DNA of 64,000 nucleotides. Source: Arsukibacterium perlucidum DSM 18276 (lineage in GTDB: Bacteria; Pseudomonadota; Gammaproteobacteria; Enterobacterales; Alteromonadaceae). Below, one piece after another: positions 46,215 through 56,203 of the stretch. Position 1 is the first letter of the stretch, and every line of letters starts with the position of its first letter. Below the pieces are notes generated by a model that saw only the letters and a list, made by a program, of their open reading frames with translations, did no database searches and was not told where the DNA came from. Both the position numbers and the translations under genes were made by a program. The DNA lies in contig NZ_KB907702.1 of assembly GCF_000382165.1 (NCBI RefSeq), positions 186,001 through 250,000 on the forward strand, in the 5' to 3' direction.

Positions 46215-47078
46215 ATGCTCAGTTATCGCCACAGTTATCATGCCGGCAATCATGCCGATGTATTAAAACATCTGGTGCAGGTTACAATTCTTGATTATCT
46301 GCTGCAAAAAGATAAACCGCTGTGTTATCACGACAGTCACGCCGGCGCAGGCTTGTACAGCCTGAGCAGCGAGCAGGCCCAAAAAACAGCAGAGTATCAG
46401 CAAGGCATTGCCAGGCTCTGGCATTATCAACCAACATCTTTGCCACTGGCCCGCTATGTAAACCTGATTAAAGGCCTTAACCCGGACAATGAACTGGCGT
46501 TTTATCCTGGCTCACCGAAAATTGCCGCCTTAATGCTGCGCCCGCAGGATACTATTCAGGCTACCGAACTGCACCCCAGCGACTTTCCTATTCTGCAAAG
46601 CCAGTTTGCCAAACGGCGCTATAGCCGGATTGAAAATATCGATGCTTATGCCGGCTTTAAAGCCATGTTGCCGCCGTTGGTAAAACGCGGGCTGGTATTG
46701 ATAGACCCGCCATACGAGCTTAAAACTGAATACACCGATCTGGTAGCCGGCCTGAGCGAAGCGTATCGCCGTTTTCCCCAGGCCACTTACGCTATCTGGT
46801 ATCCGGTAATTGAACGCCCGGCGGTTGAAGCCTTTATTTCAGCTATTGTGGCTACCGGTATAAAAAACCAGCTGCGGATTGAATATTGCCCCTACCCGGA
46901 TAAAGCAGGCTTTGGCATGAGTGGCAGCGGTATGCTTGTCATAAATCCGCCTTACACTTTGGCCGATAATATGCGTGACGCCCTGACTGAGTTGGCCCCT
47001 TTACTGGCCGGCACACCAGTAGCAAGCCCGGAAGATACCCGGTTATTGTGGCAGGTCAGCCAGCTGGTTGGAGAGTAA
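46215..47078 (+). CDS. rlmJ: 23S rRNA (adenine2030-N6)-methyltransferase
   Basis: A 287-residue enzyme with the RlmJ start LSYRHSYHAGNHADVLKH and the N6-adenine motif IDPPYELKTEY. It methylates A2030 of 23S rRNA. The ATG at 46215 matches the family N-terminus; the frame upstream is not coding. The S1/P1 nuclease gene follows 3 bp later. Confidence 0.95.
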   Translation: MLSYRHSYHAGNHADVLKHLVQVTILDYLLQKDKPLCYHDSHAGAGLYSLSSEQAQKTAEYQQGIARLWHYQPTSLPLARYVNLIKGLNPDNELAFYPGSPKIAALMLRPQDTIQATELHPSDFPILQSQFAKRRYSRIENIDAYAGFKAMLPPLVKRGLVLIDPPYELKTEYTDLVAGLSEAYRRFPQATYAIWYPVIERPAVEAFISAIVATGIKNQLRIEYCPYPDKAGFGMSGSGMLVINPPYTLADNMRDALTELAPLLAGTPVASPEDTRLLWQVSQLVGE

Positions 47079-47081
47079 ATA

Positions 47082-47885
47082 ATGGTTGTGCACCTAAAAC
47101 TCCACAAAATGGCTGGCTATGCCGCTGCAGCTTTACTGTTGTTGCTATTGTCAGCTGACAGTCAGGCATTTGGCCGCACCGGCCACATTATGATCTGCGA
47201 CATGAGTTATCAGCTGGTGCAGCCTGCCACCCGGCAAAAACTGGATCAGTTATTAACGGCAACACCTTATCAAAGCTTTGGGCCGGCTTGTGTCTGGCCA
47301 GATGAAGTGCGCTCCGAAGATAAGTTTGCCTGGACTAAACCACATCACTATATCAACTTGCAACGCGGCGAAACGGTTGTTACACGGGAACACTGCCCCA
47401 AAGTTGGCTGTGTGGTATCAGCCATTGAAGATATGCAACAAAGGCTGCAGCAAAACCAGCAAGACTGGCAGGCGCTGCTGTTTCTAAGCCACTATATCAG
47501 CGACTTACACCAGCCACTGCACGTCAGCTTTGCTGATGACTTAGGCGGTAATCGCACTGCGCTATATTTTTATGGTGAGCCGTCAAACTTACATGGGATC
47601 TGGGACAGTAATATGCTGGCAAAGCTGGGCTACAACGAGCCGGCAAAGCAGCAACAGCTGTTTACCCGCCTGAGCCAAGCTCAGCAGCAACAATGGCTGC
47701 AAACTGATTTAATGGCCTGGACCAACGAATCGGCAACCATTACCATAGGGTTATATCAGGATTACCGGCCAGGCATGTTAATAGATGATAGCTACCTGGC
47801 TAAACACCAGGCAACCCTGGAGCAACGCTTGTTACAAGCAGCTGTGCGGCTGGCCGCAACCCTGGACAGGCTGTTAGCAGAATAA
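47082..47885 (+). CDS. secreted S1/P1-type nuclease
   Basis: A 267-residue exported nuclease. The signal peptide (about 1-29) ends in QAFG, so the mature protein begins near FGRTGH, the zinc-binding N-terminus of the family. Further zinc ligands are seen in KPHHYINL, LSHYISDLHQPLHVSF (H and D) and NLHGIWDSN. It would degrade single-stranded DNA and RNA in the periplasm or outside, for phosphate or nucleoside scavenging. It is 3 bp downstream of rlmJ. Confidence 0.9.
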   Translation: MVVHLKLHKMAGYAAAALLLLLLSADSQAFGRTGHIMICDMSYQLVQPATRQKLDQLLTATPYQSFGPACVWPDEVRSEDKFAWTKPHHYINLQRGETVVTREHCPKVGCVVSAIEDMQQRLQQNQQDWQALLFLSHYISDLHQPLHVSFADDLGGNRTALYFYGEPSNLHGIWDSNMLAKLGYNEPAKQQQLFTRLSQAQQQQWLQTDLMAWTNESATITIGLYQDYRPGMLIDDSYLAKHQATLEQRLLQAAVRLAATLDRLLAE

Positions 47886-47928
47886 GTTAGCGGAATAAGT
47901 TTGCAGCATAAAAAGCTGAACCGCTAAC
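47886..47928. repeat. nested inverted repeat between converging genes
   Basis: GTTAGCGG (47886-47893) and CCGCTAAC (47921-47928) enclose a second CAGC/GCTG pair. It could end transcription from both sides, but T-runs are poor. Confidence 0.45.
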
Positions 47929-47929
47929 C

Positions 47930-48475
47930 CTAGCGGATCCAGCCCTTGCTGATCTGGCGGAAGCTTTCATGATCGCCCCGCTCCAGCCATTCAAACGCCA
48001 GCATTTCTTTACTGATAATCTGACAACCTGCCTGCTGCATCCGGCTCAGCGCCAGTTGTTTGTTGTCAGGAGCACGCGAGCCCACGGCTTCTGCCACCAC
48101 AAACACCTGATAGCCAGCCGCCAGTAAATCAATAACCGTCTGCAACACGCAAACATGACTTTCGGTACCAATAACCACTATCTGTCGCCGGCCAAGACCA
48201 GCCAGCTTTTGCTGAATGCTCAGTTCGCGGTAGGCACTAAAGTAAATTTTCTCTACTACCGCATCATCGGGCAGCAACTCACGCAAACTTGGCACCGTAT
48301 GGCCCAGCCCTTTGGGATAATGCTCCGTTGCCAGCAATGGAATATCCAGCTGCAGTGCCACCTGAAGTACCCAGGCCGCCGCTTGCTCAACTTCCTTGGT
48401 TTCATATATTGCCGGTGCCAGCTTTTGCTGAATATCAATCAGCAACACCATACTGTCGTTTGCTTGTAATAACAT
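47930..48475 (-). CDS. isochorismatase-family cysteine hydrolase
   Basis: A 181-residue hydrolase of the isochorismatase/nicotinamidase fold. The catalytic Asp is in LLIDIQQKL near the start and the nucleophilic Cys in GTESHVCVLQT; the cis-peptide loop lies between. It resembles YcaC-like hydrolases of unknown substrate. The ATG at 48475 has GGGGAG upstream; the longer frame is rejected. It lies 67 bp downstream of yciU on the same strand. Confidence 0.88.
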   Translation of the reverse strand: MLLQANDSMVLLIDIQQKLAPAIYETKEVEQAAAWVLQVALQLDIPLLATEHYPKGLGHTVPSLRELLPDDAVVEKIYFSAYRELSIQQKLAGLGRRQIVVIGTESHVCVLQTVIDLLAAGYQVFVVAEAVGSRAPDNKQLALSRMQQAGCQIISKEMLAFEWLERGDHESFRQISKGWIR

Positions 48476-48542
48476 AGATCTCCCCTCACTGGCCTTGCTG
48501 ATTTTTAAAAAACGGATAATGTTCTTTTGCTGGATTTGCCAG

Positions 48543-48872
48543 TCACGTCTCGGAGGTTCGCCACTGTGCGTGGCACATTGCATCGTGTTTTTCGCGGCTT
48601 AACAAAATGCGGGCCAGCACTTTATCGGCATTACCATCCAGCCCGGTTAAGCCTATTTGCGCCTCATAATGCAGTTCTGGCTCTAAATCCTGCATTATCA
48701 GCTCTACCCACTCTGCCCCGGGCAGCACCAGGTCAACATAACCGCGCTGCTCATATTGCTGCTGATACTGGTTATAGTCTTCAGCACTGAGATTATCGGC
48801 TGCCAGCTCTTCAAAAATATCAAAAGCATGATCGCACAGCTCATCCAGCGACCATAATTCTAAACCTTGCAT
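48543..48872 (-). CDS. yciU: YciU/HI1450-like putative dsDNA-mimic protein (DUF440)
   Basis: A very acidic 109-residue protein. DIFEELAADNLSAEDYNQYQQQYEQRG and VLARILLSREKHDAMCHAQW match E. coli YciU (109 residues) almost region by region. The family's acidic surface imitates double-stranded DNA and it is thought to bind HU-like proteins. SD GCAGGAC precedes the ATG. Confidence 0.88.
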   Translation of the reverse strand: MQGLELWSLDELCDHAFDIFEELAADNLSAEDYNQYQQQYEQRGYVDLVLPGAEWVELIMQDLEPELHYEAQIGLTGLDGNADKVLARILLSREKHDAMCHAQWRTSET

Positions 48873-48989
48873 ATGTCCTGCCCTTTAATAATCGATTTGC
48901 GCGCGTATTTTGCCGGCATTATAGCAAGCCTTTGCGTGCAAAGCTGCCAAGCTGTTACACTGCGCCCGTTTATAGTAGCGGATCTCAGC

Positions 48990-49817
48990 ATGTATATTTG
49001 CCCACTTTGTCGCCAGCCATTGCAGTTAACCGGCCGCCAGTATGGTTGTGCCAGCAGGCATAGTTTTGACCTTGCCAAAGAGGGCTACGTTAACCTGTTG
49101 CCGGTGCAGCAGAAAAATTCAAAAGATCCCGGCGACAATAAGCTGATGATCGAGGCCCGGCGGGCTTTTTTGCAAAGTGCGGCCTATCAGCCGTTGTCTG
49201 ACGCCGTAAATAAGCTGGTACTGCAGGCCAATCCGGCAAAGATACTTGATTTAGGTTGTGGCGAAGGTTACTACAGCGGGCGGTTACAACAGGCATTGAG
49301 CCCGGCAGCCGGGCTCTGCGGCATTGATATTTCCAAAGCAGCTATTAAATATGCGGCCCGCCACTATCCTGATATCCGCTTTGCCGTCGCCAGTGCTTAT
49401 CAGCTTCCGTTTGCCGATAATAGCTTTGACAGTGTGATCCGGATTTATGCGCCATCAGATAACCCAGAGTTACAGCGGGTGCTTAAACCACAGGGGCGGC
49501 TAATCAGTGTTAACCCGGGCCCCAACCATTTAGTTGAAATGAAGCAGGCAGTTTACCGCGAGGTAAAACTGCATAGTGATGTGATAAAGGAAGAGCCAGG
49601 CTTGGTGCATACCCAACGGCAACAGTTAAGCTACCGGCTGGCTATTACCGAACCGCAGCAGCTGGATAACCTGCTGCAGATGGTACCGCTAGCCTGGAAG
49701 TTTAGCAGCGAAAGCCGCCAGGCTTTTGTTGCCGCGACCCAAAGTATCAGTATCGATTTCCTGCTGGACGTTTATCAATTAAGCGAAGCGACTGCAATAA
49801 GCCCGCCGACTGTTTAG
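48990..49817 (+). CDS. rlmA: 23S rRNA (guanine745-N1)-methyltransferase
   Basis: A 275-residue enzyme. An N-terminal zinc finger (C4, C7, C20, H24 in YICPLCRQPL...GCASRHSFD) is followed by the signature AKEGYVNLLPVQ and a Rossmann SAM domain (KILDLGCGEGYYSGRL). It methylates G745 of 23S rRNA. The ATG at 48990 fits the zinc finger; the frame extending to 48867 overlaps yciU. Its stop overlaps the stop of the converging hydrolase gene by 4 bp. Confidence 0.93.
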   Translation: MYICPLCRQPLQLTGRQYGCASRHSFDLAKEGYVNLLPVQQKNSKDPGDNKLMIEARRAFLQSAAYQPLSDAVNKLVLQANPAKILDLGCGEGYYSGRLQQALSPAAGLCGIDISKAAIKYAARHYPDIRFAVASAYQLPFADNSFDSVIRIYAPSDNPELQRVLKPQGRLISVNPGPNHLVEMKQAVYREVKLHSDVIKEEPGLVHTQRQQLSYRLAITEPQQLDNLLQMVPLAWKFSSESRQAFVAATQSISIDFLLDVYQLSEATAISPPTV

Positions 49818-51076
49818 CACTGCGCTTTTCCGGCAGTATCTACCGTGCATTTTGCCAGTCTGGCTTTATCCTGCTGCTGTAACGTTGCAAACATGCTGGC
49901 CCAGAACCTGGGCGTCAGCTCATTTACCACATTAGACTCAGCATTAAGCAAGATAACCAGGCCCAGTTCACGTTCACGCGAATAGGCTAATTCAGCACGA
50001 AACCCTTGCACCCAGCCACCATGATAAATCAGTTGCTCACTACCAAACTGATATACCCGCCAGCCCAGTGCATAATGAGCATCTTTAATGTAATTACGCC
50101 ATTGCGCCCGGCGCAAATCACGCGGCGTTCTTACCCGTTTCTCAATAATTTTATCCAGCACTTTTTGCGGCATTACTTGCGGATAATAGCCCAGCTGGGC
50201 TATCAGCCAGTGGCTTAAGTCAATGACACTGGCATTGACCCCTGCCGCCGGCGCAAAGCGATAGTAACTTTGATTTACATTGCGCGAATGCCAGCGGCCT
50301 CTGGCCCGGATGTGCGGGCTGGCCCGGTTCTCATTCAGTAAATAGGCTTCTAAACCGACCGACGCCGTCGGCAGATGCAGCGGGTCAAAAATATTTTTCT
50401 TCAGCAAGCTGGCGTAATCGCTGGCGGTAGTCTGGCTGATTATCGGCTCAATTAAACTAAACAACACATTCTGATAGCCGTAACACTGGCCCGGGTTGCA
50501 CAAGGGGTCAATTTTCTGAAACTGCGGTAAGATCCGCTCCGGCACAATATTAGCTTCAATCAGGTTATCGTAGGCATTGGGCATAACCCCACTGCTTTGC
50601 GACAACAAATGCTCAATTTTTAACTGCGGGTTATAAAGGGCATTTTTAAACGAAAACTCCGGGATATACTGCACCACCGGCTCATCCCATTGAAAATGTC
50701 CGCGCTCCTCCAGCAGGCTGGCCAGGCCGGCGGCGAAAGTTTTTGAAACAGATGCAATCCGGAATACCGTGAAGGGATCAACCGCCTCATCACCATCGAT
50801 ATCTCTAACCCCATAGCCTTTGGCACTGATAATCTTGTTCTGATAAACCACGGCATAGGCCGCACCCGGGATGCCATGCTCGGCCATCTGCTCGTTAAAA
50901 TAGCGGTCAAACTCCGCCAGCTCCACTGCCAGTAATTCTGTGGTTAGCGGCTGTGCCAGCAAGGGCTCTGCTGCCTTTACTCCGGCAATGTCCTCAGTAA
51001 CAGGCTCAGCAAAGGCTGCAGCCGCCAACGGCAATAATAAATTCATCAGTACTACAGCTAAAAATACTCGAATCAA
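49814..51076 (-). CDS. exported serine hydrolase of the class C beta-lactamase fold
   Basis: A protein of about 420 residues. A signal peptide (ending AAAAFA) leads to a Beta-lactamase domain with the catalytic Ser-Val-Ser-Lys motif (RIASVSKTFAAGLASLL) and a late YHGGWVQGF stretch in the place of the KTG triad (HxG form). This is typical of esterases and D-amino peptidases rather than true beta-lactamases. I propose a TTG start at 51076, because AGAGG lies just upstream and the signal peptide then begins directly; a GTG at 51136 would add 20 polar residues. Substrate unknown. Confidence 0.8.
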   Translation of the reverse strand: MIRVFLAVVLMNLLLPLAAAAFAEPVTEDIAGVKAAEPLLAQPLTTELLAVELAEFDRYFNEQMAEHGIPGAAYAVVYQNKIISAKGYGVRDIDGDEAVDPFTVFRIASVSKTFAAGLASLLEERGHFQWDEPVVQYIPEFSFKNALYNPQLKIEHLLSQSSGVMPNAYDNLIEANIVPERILPQFQKIDPLCNPGQCYGYQNVLFSLIEPIISQTTASDYASLLKKNIFDPLHLPTASVGLEAYLLNENRASPHIRARGRWHSRNVNQSYYRFAPAAGVNASVIDLSHWLIAQLGYYPQVMPQKVLDKIIEKRVRTPRDLRRAQWRNYIKDAHYALGWRVYQFGSEQLIYHGGWVQGFRAELAYSRERELGLVILLNAESNVVNELTPRFWASMFATLQQQDKARLAKCTVDTAGKAQC

Positions 51077-51279
51077 AATAACCTCTAATTTATGCTTGCC
51101 GGTGGTCCCAAATGGGTGTTTTGCTAACTGAATCACCTTTGCGGGTCAGCCAATAAAATTGGGCAGCACGGTAACATTAAAATTATTAGCCGCCAACCGG
51201 CCAAAAGCGGCAGGTAGACTACAGGCTTCAGCAGTGCAAGCCAAGGCGTTAAATTAAAAAAGGTTATTTGCAGGCCAGC

Positions 51280-51696
51280 TTAAATAAACGCCATAACCAG
51301 CAAGCGGACCCAAATCAGCCACAACACCAGACAACCTAACAAAAATACTCTGAAGCGCAGCCGCACATTGTTACTACCAATATGGACAATGGTATGCCAG
51401 TAGCGAAGCGCCACAAAAACCACGCTCATAACCAGAAATGTTAAATCCGCCAGGCCAAACTGCAAGCAAAACAGCACACTGAACATATACAGCATCGGCA
51501 TCTGAAACTGGTTATCAAAATTACGGCTGGTAGCAATTACCTGCTCACTTGCCCCGCTTAAATCCATGGTACGAAAGGCACTCATGTTAATTTCTTTGGT
51601 TTTCGCTGCGTTAATCCGGCGCCGCCCCATTAAAATCATCACTATACTGGTTAGCAACATCTGGGCGAAAACGGGCAGCAACATCAATTTTTCCAT
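51280..51696 (-). CDS. MAPEG family membrane protein
   Basis: A 138-residue protein with four membrane helices (about 3-22, 66-83, 85-100 and 115-136) and the MAPEG pattern (ASEQVIATSRNFDNQFQMPMLYMFSVL; RYWHTIVHIGSNNVRLRFRVF). MAPEG proteins include glutathione transferases of the membrane; most bacterial members are uncharacterised. It lies upstream of the beta-lactamase-fold gene on the same strand, 203 bp away. Confidence 0.87.
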   Translation of the reverse strand: MEKLMLLPVFAQMLLTSIVMILMGRRRINAAKTKEINMSAFRTMDLSGASEQVIATSRNFDNQFQMPMLYMFSVLFCLQFGLADLTFLVMSVVFVALRYWHTIVHIGSNNVRLRFRVFLLGCLVLWLIWVRLLVMAFI

Positions 51697-51847
51697 CAGT
51701 ATTCCCTATCAGGTTATTATAATTAAAATTTATGCTGGCAAAGTATGCCTGTTACTACCCCGAATGCCAATGCTCAACATTTACCACCAGCGTTTACAGC
51801 AATAGCCGCTTTCGCTATTCTTAGCCGTCAATTTTCAGGATCGCACA

Positions 51848-52432
51848 ATGGCCCAACTATATTTCTATTACTCGGCAATGAATGCTGGCAAATCCACCTC
51901 GTTATTACAAAGTGCTTATAATTATCAGGAAAGAGGCATGACTGTGGCCATTTATACCGCGGCGCTGGATAACCGCTTTGGCCTGGGCAAAGTCAGCTCG
52001 CGGATTGGTCTGGCGATGGACGCCCATATCTTTAACCCGGAGTTTAACTTTACCAGCCACGCGCAGCAGCTTAAAGCTAAAGGCCGTTTGGACTGCGTGC
52101 TGATTGATGAAGCCCAGTTTCTCAGTAAAGCCCAGGTCCGCCAGCTTACTGATATTGTTGATGAGCTGAATATTCCGGTACTGGCATTTGGCCTGCGCAC
52201 CGATTTTCTTGGTGAAACCTTCGCTGGTAGCGAAGCCCTGCTGGCCTGGGCCGACAAATTAATCGAGCTGAAAACCATTTGTCATTGTGGCCGCAAAGCA
52301 AATTTTGTGGTGCGACTGGACGCTGATGGCAACGCCGCTACTGCAGGCAGCCAGGTGCAAATTGGCGGCAATGAAAGCTATGTTTCAATGTGCCGCCAGC
52401 ATTTTAAACAGCTGGTCTGGCAGCAGGCGTAA
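51848..52432 (+). CDS. tdk: thymidine kinase
   Basis: A 194-residue type II thymidine kinase. P-loop [13 protein letters not shown], Walker B-like [11 protein letters not shown], a lasso region near [21 protein letters not shown] and a structural zinc site (CHCGRKANF and the C-terminal MCRQH). It phosphorylates thymidine in the salvage pathway. Confidence 0.96.
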   Translation: MAQLYFYYSAMNAGKSTSLLQSAYNYQERGMTVAIYTAALDNRFGLGKVSSRIGLAMDAHIFNPEFNFTSHAQQLKAKGRLDCVLIDEAQFLSKAQVRQLTDIVDELNIPVLAFGLRTDFLGETFAGSEALLAWADKLIELKTICHCGRKANFVVRLDADGNAATAGSQVQIGGNESYVSMCRQHFKQLVWQQA

Positions 52433-52535
52433 ACCGGCGTCAGCTAACGGCATAGCTGTGTCGGCCTGGTTGTGGCCGCGCAGTTGCCATCAGCGCTCAA
52501 TCCGTTATAGTAATAAAAAACAGATATAGTGACTT

Positions 52536-54062
52536 ATGGCTAACAACTCAGACTGCTACCCTCACTTTTGGGCCATTTTAGACCCGTTACCGGTAGCGCT
52601 ACTTTATAAAGAAAGCGCCAAAGCGGATATTTTTGCCAATGCCGCGGCACGCCAGTTACTGGGTGTTAGTCAGTCAGATAAGCCGCTTAGTTTGCCGCAA
52701 CTGTCTGAAGTCAGGTTATTAGATCAACAGCATCATAAAATAAGCCTGTTAAGCAACCCGCTGTTACTGGCGTTAAGTGGCACTACATTAAGCAAGCAAG
52801 TTTTACTTGATATCAAAGGTTCCATCACGCCTTATATATTGCAGAGCCAGCTAATCAAATTACAATTCAGTTTAGGCACTACCATTATTGTAACGTTATG
52901 CCCATTACAAGACAGCGCTGGCAGCGCAGTAGCTAATCCTTCAGCATACAGTCCATCTGTCGACATAGCCGAGTTAGAAGAAGCGCTGGCCTTTGACAAG
53001 TTAATGTCCCTTATTTCAACTGAGTTAATCAATGTTGACAGTGAAGCCCTCGATCAACATGTTGAAGATGCGCTGGCCGCTTTGGGCGAATTTTGTCATG
53101 CTGACCGCAGCTACCTGTTTCAATTCAACGATGACCTGAGCGAAATGAGCAATACGCACGAATGGGTGCGTGAAGGCGTCACTGCGCACAAAGACAACCT
53201 ACAACATATACCGGATAACGCTTTACCCTATTTCTTTGAAAAAATTCAGCAAGACCATATTTTCGCGGTGGCCGATGTTAGTCAGTTGCCGCCTGAAGCC
53301 AGTAGCGAGCAAGAGGAATTTAATAACGAAGATATTCGTTCAGTATTGTGCACTGCTATGCTGGCTGGCAATAAACTTATCGGCTTTGTTGGCTGCGACA
53401 TGGTTGCCCGACAGCGCAACTGGACCAGTAACGATCTGCGGCGGATTAAACTGGTAGGCGAGATGATTGCCAATAGCATTCAAAATGTAAACTATCGGGT
53501 GTCGTTACAACAGATCCAGCAAGAGTTACTAACAGCAAATCAGGAACTGCAAAAACAAGCTAACCAGGATGGCCTGACGGGTCTGGCTAACCGGCGTCAT
53601 TTCGATGAAAAACTGTTAGAAGAGCTGCAACGCAGCGCTCGTCACAAGCAACCACTTAGCTTAATTTTACTGGATATCGATTTATTCAAGCCCTATAACG
53701 ACCACTATGGCCATCAGGCAGGCGATGAAGCGCTGCAGCAGGTTGCTGCGGCACTGATTACAGAAAGCCGGCGCCAGGGTGAAATTGCCGCCCGTTATGG
53801 TGGTGAGGAGTTTGTACTTATTTTACCATCCAGCGATAGTAAAGCCTGTCTTGAGGTAGCTGAGCGGGTGCAAAAACACATTAAAACTCTGCAAATTAAG
53901 CATTGCAAATCAGATGTGGCGCCTTATCTCAGCGCCAGTATCGGCTGCTATAGCGTAATCGCTGATAAAAATACCAGCGCTAAACATATGCTGAGTAAAG
54001 CAGACCAGGCGCTGTATCAGGCTAAGGCAGCTGGCCGCAATCGTATTATTGTGGCCAGCTAA
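52536..54062 (+). CDS. GAF-GGEEF diguanylate cyclase
   Basis: A 508-residue cytoplasmic protein. A PAS-like N-terminus (about 8-130) and a GAF domain (about 150-320; FCHADRSYLFQF, VLCTAMLAGNKLIGFVGCD) precede a short coiled coil and the GGDEF domain (from DGLTGLANRRHFDE). The active site is RYGGEEFVLILP, intact, so it should make c-di-GMP. The inhibitory I-site position reads RQGE instead of RxxD, so product inhibition may be weak. It is beside the exopolysaccharide operon, which c-di-GMP could influence (inference). Confidence 0.9.
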   Translation: MANNSDCYPHFWAILDPLPVALLYKESAKADIFANAAARQLLGVSQSDKPLSLPQLSEVRLLDQQHHKISLLSNPLLLALSGTTLSKQVLLDIKGSITPYILQSQLIKLQFSLGTTIIVTLCPLQDSAGSAVANPSAYSPSVDIAELEEALAFDKLMSLISTELINVDSEALDQHVEDALAALGEFCHADRSYLFQFNDDLSEMSNTHEWVREGVTAHKDNLQHIPDNALPYFFEKIQQDHIFAVADVSQLPPEASSEQEEFNNEDIRSVLCTAMLAGNKLIGFVGCDMVARQRNWTSNDLRRIKLVGEMIANSIQNVNYRVSLQQIQQELLTANQELQKQANQDGLTGLANRRHFDEKLLEELQRSARHKQPLSLILLDIDLFKPYNDHYGHQAGDEALQQVAAALITESRRQGEIAARYGGEEFVLILPSSDSKACLEVAERVQKHIKTLQIKHCKSDVAPYLSASIGCYSVIADKNTSAKHMLSKADQALYQAKAAGRNRIIVAS

Positions 54063-54091
54063 ATTCTCCGCTAAGTACTTTGCAAGCTGGC

Positions 54092-56203
54092 TTAATCCTG
54101 AAACGGTGAACGTAACTCTGTAGAGTTGTATAGCAAATGTGGTCTGTTTAACGCCTGGCCACCATCACGTGAAATCGGGATCCAGGGCAACTTACCCCGG
54201 CCAATCGCGGGCTTTAATGAGAACAGATCAAACGGGATAGACACATAAAAGCCTTTGGTAAAACTGCCCTCACCATACTCCTCTGAAGAGGCATCGGTAA
54301 TGGCGGCATAGGCACCTACCACTATGCCACTGTCAAAGCGCTTGGCAAAATCAATATTCACCCCTTTATCTTTAGCCAGAAACCGGCCAATGTTAAAGGT
54401 CAGTAAGGTGTCTTCTAAAAACGGCGGCTGCCAGTAAATATTGGCATGGCCAGTTAATACTTTGTAGTCAAAAAAGTCGTAGTCATTTTCATACGAGCGT
54501 TGTTGGACGTAGTTAAGATCAAAACCAAACGCCAGGCTGGAGTCTACTGGCCGGTACAATAGCTCGCCGCCAATACCACCAAACATCGTTTCCAGATAGC
54601 CGCCATATACCTGGCCATATAAATCAGACCCTAAGCGGTCTTGCCAGAGGCCATAGAAGTTCTCAAGTTGCACCGGGCTGCGCGTTACATACTCCCGCAC
54701 AAAGGTCCGTACCCGCGGTAAAGGCGTATCCAGAGCGTCAACTTTAAAATTAAACTTATCAAAATTCTCGAACAGCGTTACTTTAGCGGCGCCCTGGATA
54801 GCCGTGGTGCGGTTGAAGGTATACCCCGCGGTTAACATAACCCCGGCCTGATACATATAAAACGACTCCGGACTGCCAAAGGTCTGGATCCAAAACGTTT
54901 CCATGCCAGTCCCAAAACCGGATACTTCACCCGGTTGGTAATTGGCAAGGGTATCGCTGCTAACATCGCTGCGGACATAACTGGAGCGAATATCATTTTC
55001 GAAGCTCTGATAGCTGGCGGCACGGATCAACTGTTCAGCTTCTATTAATGTCTCTACCATCGGTAGCTGGCCGCTAAAATTAACTATCCGGTAGCGTTTA
55101 ATGTCAGACGGTAAAACTGCTGCCAGAATCCGGCCCATTCTTTCATTCGCTACTTCGTAATCGCGGTAAGCAAACTGATTGCCGTACAAGATTATTTCGT
55201 CATCGGTAATCCGCGAGCGCCGAACCAGAAAGCCGGCTTCATGAAATAAATCCTGCACCAACTTTGCCCTGTCGACATCACTAAACTCAATGTCATTGGC
55301 AATAGCATTAACCGGTCTTGGTGCCTGTTCAATTTTCAACTGGCGGATATCGTGCATATTCAGCGCATAACTGACGCCAAACCCAACGGTATTACCCCGT
55401 TGATAGTTCAGGTTGAAATCAAAATTGCCCCAGCTATAAACAGCAGCAGCATTCCAGCGACTGTCTTGCGCTAAAATCCCTGCCCGGTCCTGTGAATAAT
55501 TATTACCTTCATATTCCAGCTTTATCTTTAGTGGCTGCCAGGGTGTCTGATACTCTACACCGCCAAATAATGATGCCGGGCCCTTAAAAAACTTCTGATA
55601 GTCAATCATGCCGCCCGAACCGCTAAAACCACCCGGGCGATTACAAAAACTGTCACGCACCTCACAAAACGGATTTACGGTATTGCCAGCTGTTCCCAGG
55701 TACCCCCAGCCCATACCAAGATGAAAATCCAGCGGGCCCCAACGCTTACTCAGTGCGACAAACTCACTGGTAAAAAAACCTGTGCCGCCAAAATCGTTAA
55801 AACCCACTGCCAGCTGCGGCAGATAGCGGCTTTCTTCCAGCAATCGGAGTTTAACGTCTATCCCTTTGTCTTTCAGGGTTTGATCGCCACTAAAGCCCGG
55901 TGAGTCGCTGTATAAACGGGTTCTGACGTCGGTATACCGCACAGTTGACTCCAGCCAGGGATATAGCTGAATACTTACCGACCAGAAGCGATACTCTTCG
56001 TTATCGCTATAGTTCATCGATAAATTACCCTCTGGCGCCATCCTGGCAGTCGGGGTTTGAAGCAAGCCGGTACCGCCCCTGACCGCTTGCGAATAGCCGG
56101 CACTCTGCTGCTGAAATGAAGAATTTGCGCCAGCACTTGCCGATAACAGAACCAGCAAAATGGCCAGACCCTGACGTGAAAAATGTCGTGAAGCACAACT
56201 CAT
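54092..56203 (-). CDS. yjbH: YjbH/GfcD outer-membrane exopolysaccharide protein
   Basis: A 703-residue exported protein with a signal peptide (about 1-26). The N-terminal GGTGLLQTPTARMAPEGNLSMNYS and following alternating strands, and the aromatic C-terminus, match the DUF940 outer-membrane beta-barrel family YjbH. It is the last gene of yjbEFGH, an operon needed for an exopolysaccharide in E. coli. Its start overlaps the yjbG stop by 4 bp. It probably forms the outer-membrane exit or assembly pore. Confidence 0.9.
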   Translation of the reverse strand: MSCASRHFSRQGLAILLVLLSASAGANSSFQQQSAGYSQAVRGGTGLLQTPTARMAPEGNLSMNYSDNEEYRFWSVSIQLYPWLESTVRYTDVRTRLYSDSPGFSGDQTLKDKGIDVKLRLLEESRYLPQLAVGFNDFGGTGFFTSEFVALSKRWGPLDFHLGMGWGYLGTAGNTVNPFCEVRDSFCNRPGGFSGSGGMIDYQKFFKGPASLFGGVEYQTPWQPLKIKLEYEGNNYSQDRAGILAQDSRWNAAAVYSWGNFDFNLNYQRGNTVGFGVSYALNMHDIRQLKIEQAPRPVNAIANDIEFSDVDRAKLVQDLFHEAGFLVRRSRITDDEIILYGNQFAYRDYEVANERMGRILAAVLPSDIKRYRIVNFSGQLPMVETLIEAEQLIRAASYQSFENDIRSSYVRSDVSSDTLANYQPGEVSGFGTGMETFWIQTFGSPESFYMYQAGVMLTAGYTFNRTTAIQGAAKVTLFENFDKFNFKVDALDTPLPRVRTFVREYVTRSPVQLENFYGLWQDRLGSDLYGQVYGGYLETMFGGIGGELLYRPVDSSLAFGFDLNYVQQRSYENDYDFFDYKVLTGHANIYWQPPFLEDTLLTFNIGRFLAKDKGVNIDFAKRFDSGIVVGAYAAITDASSEEYGEGSFTKGFYVSIPFDLFSLKPAIGRGKLPWIPISRDGGQALNRPHLLYNSTELRSPFQD

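Noticed and set aside
49814-51076. Antibiotic-resistance beta-lactamase
   Set aside because: It has the SxxK motif but only an HxG-like third motif and the length of general serine hydrolases, so resistance is not supported.
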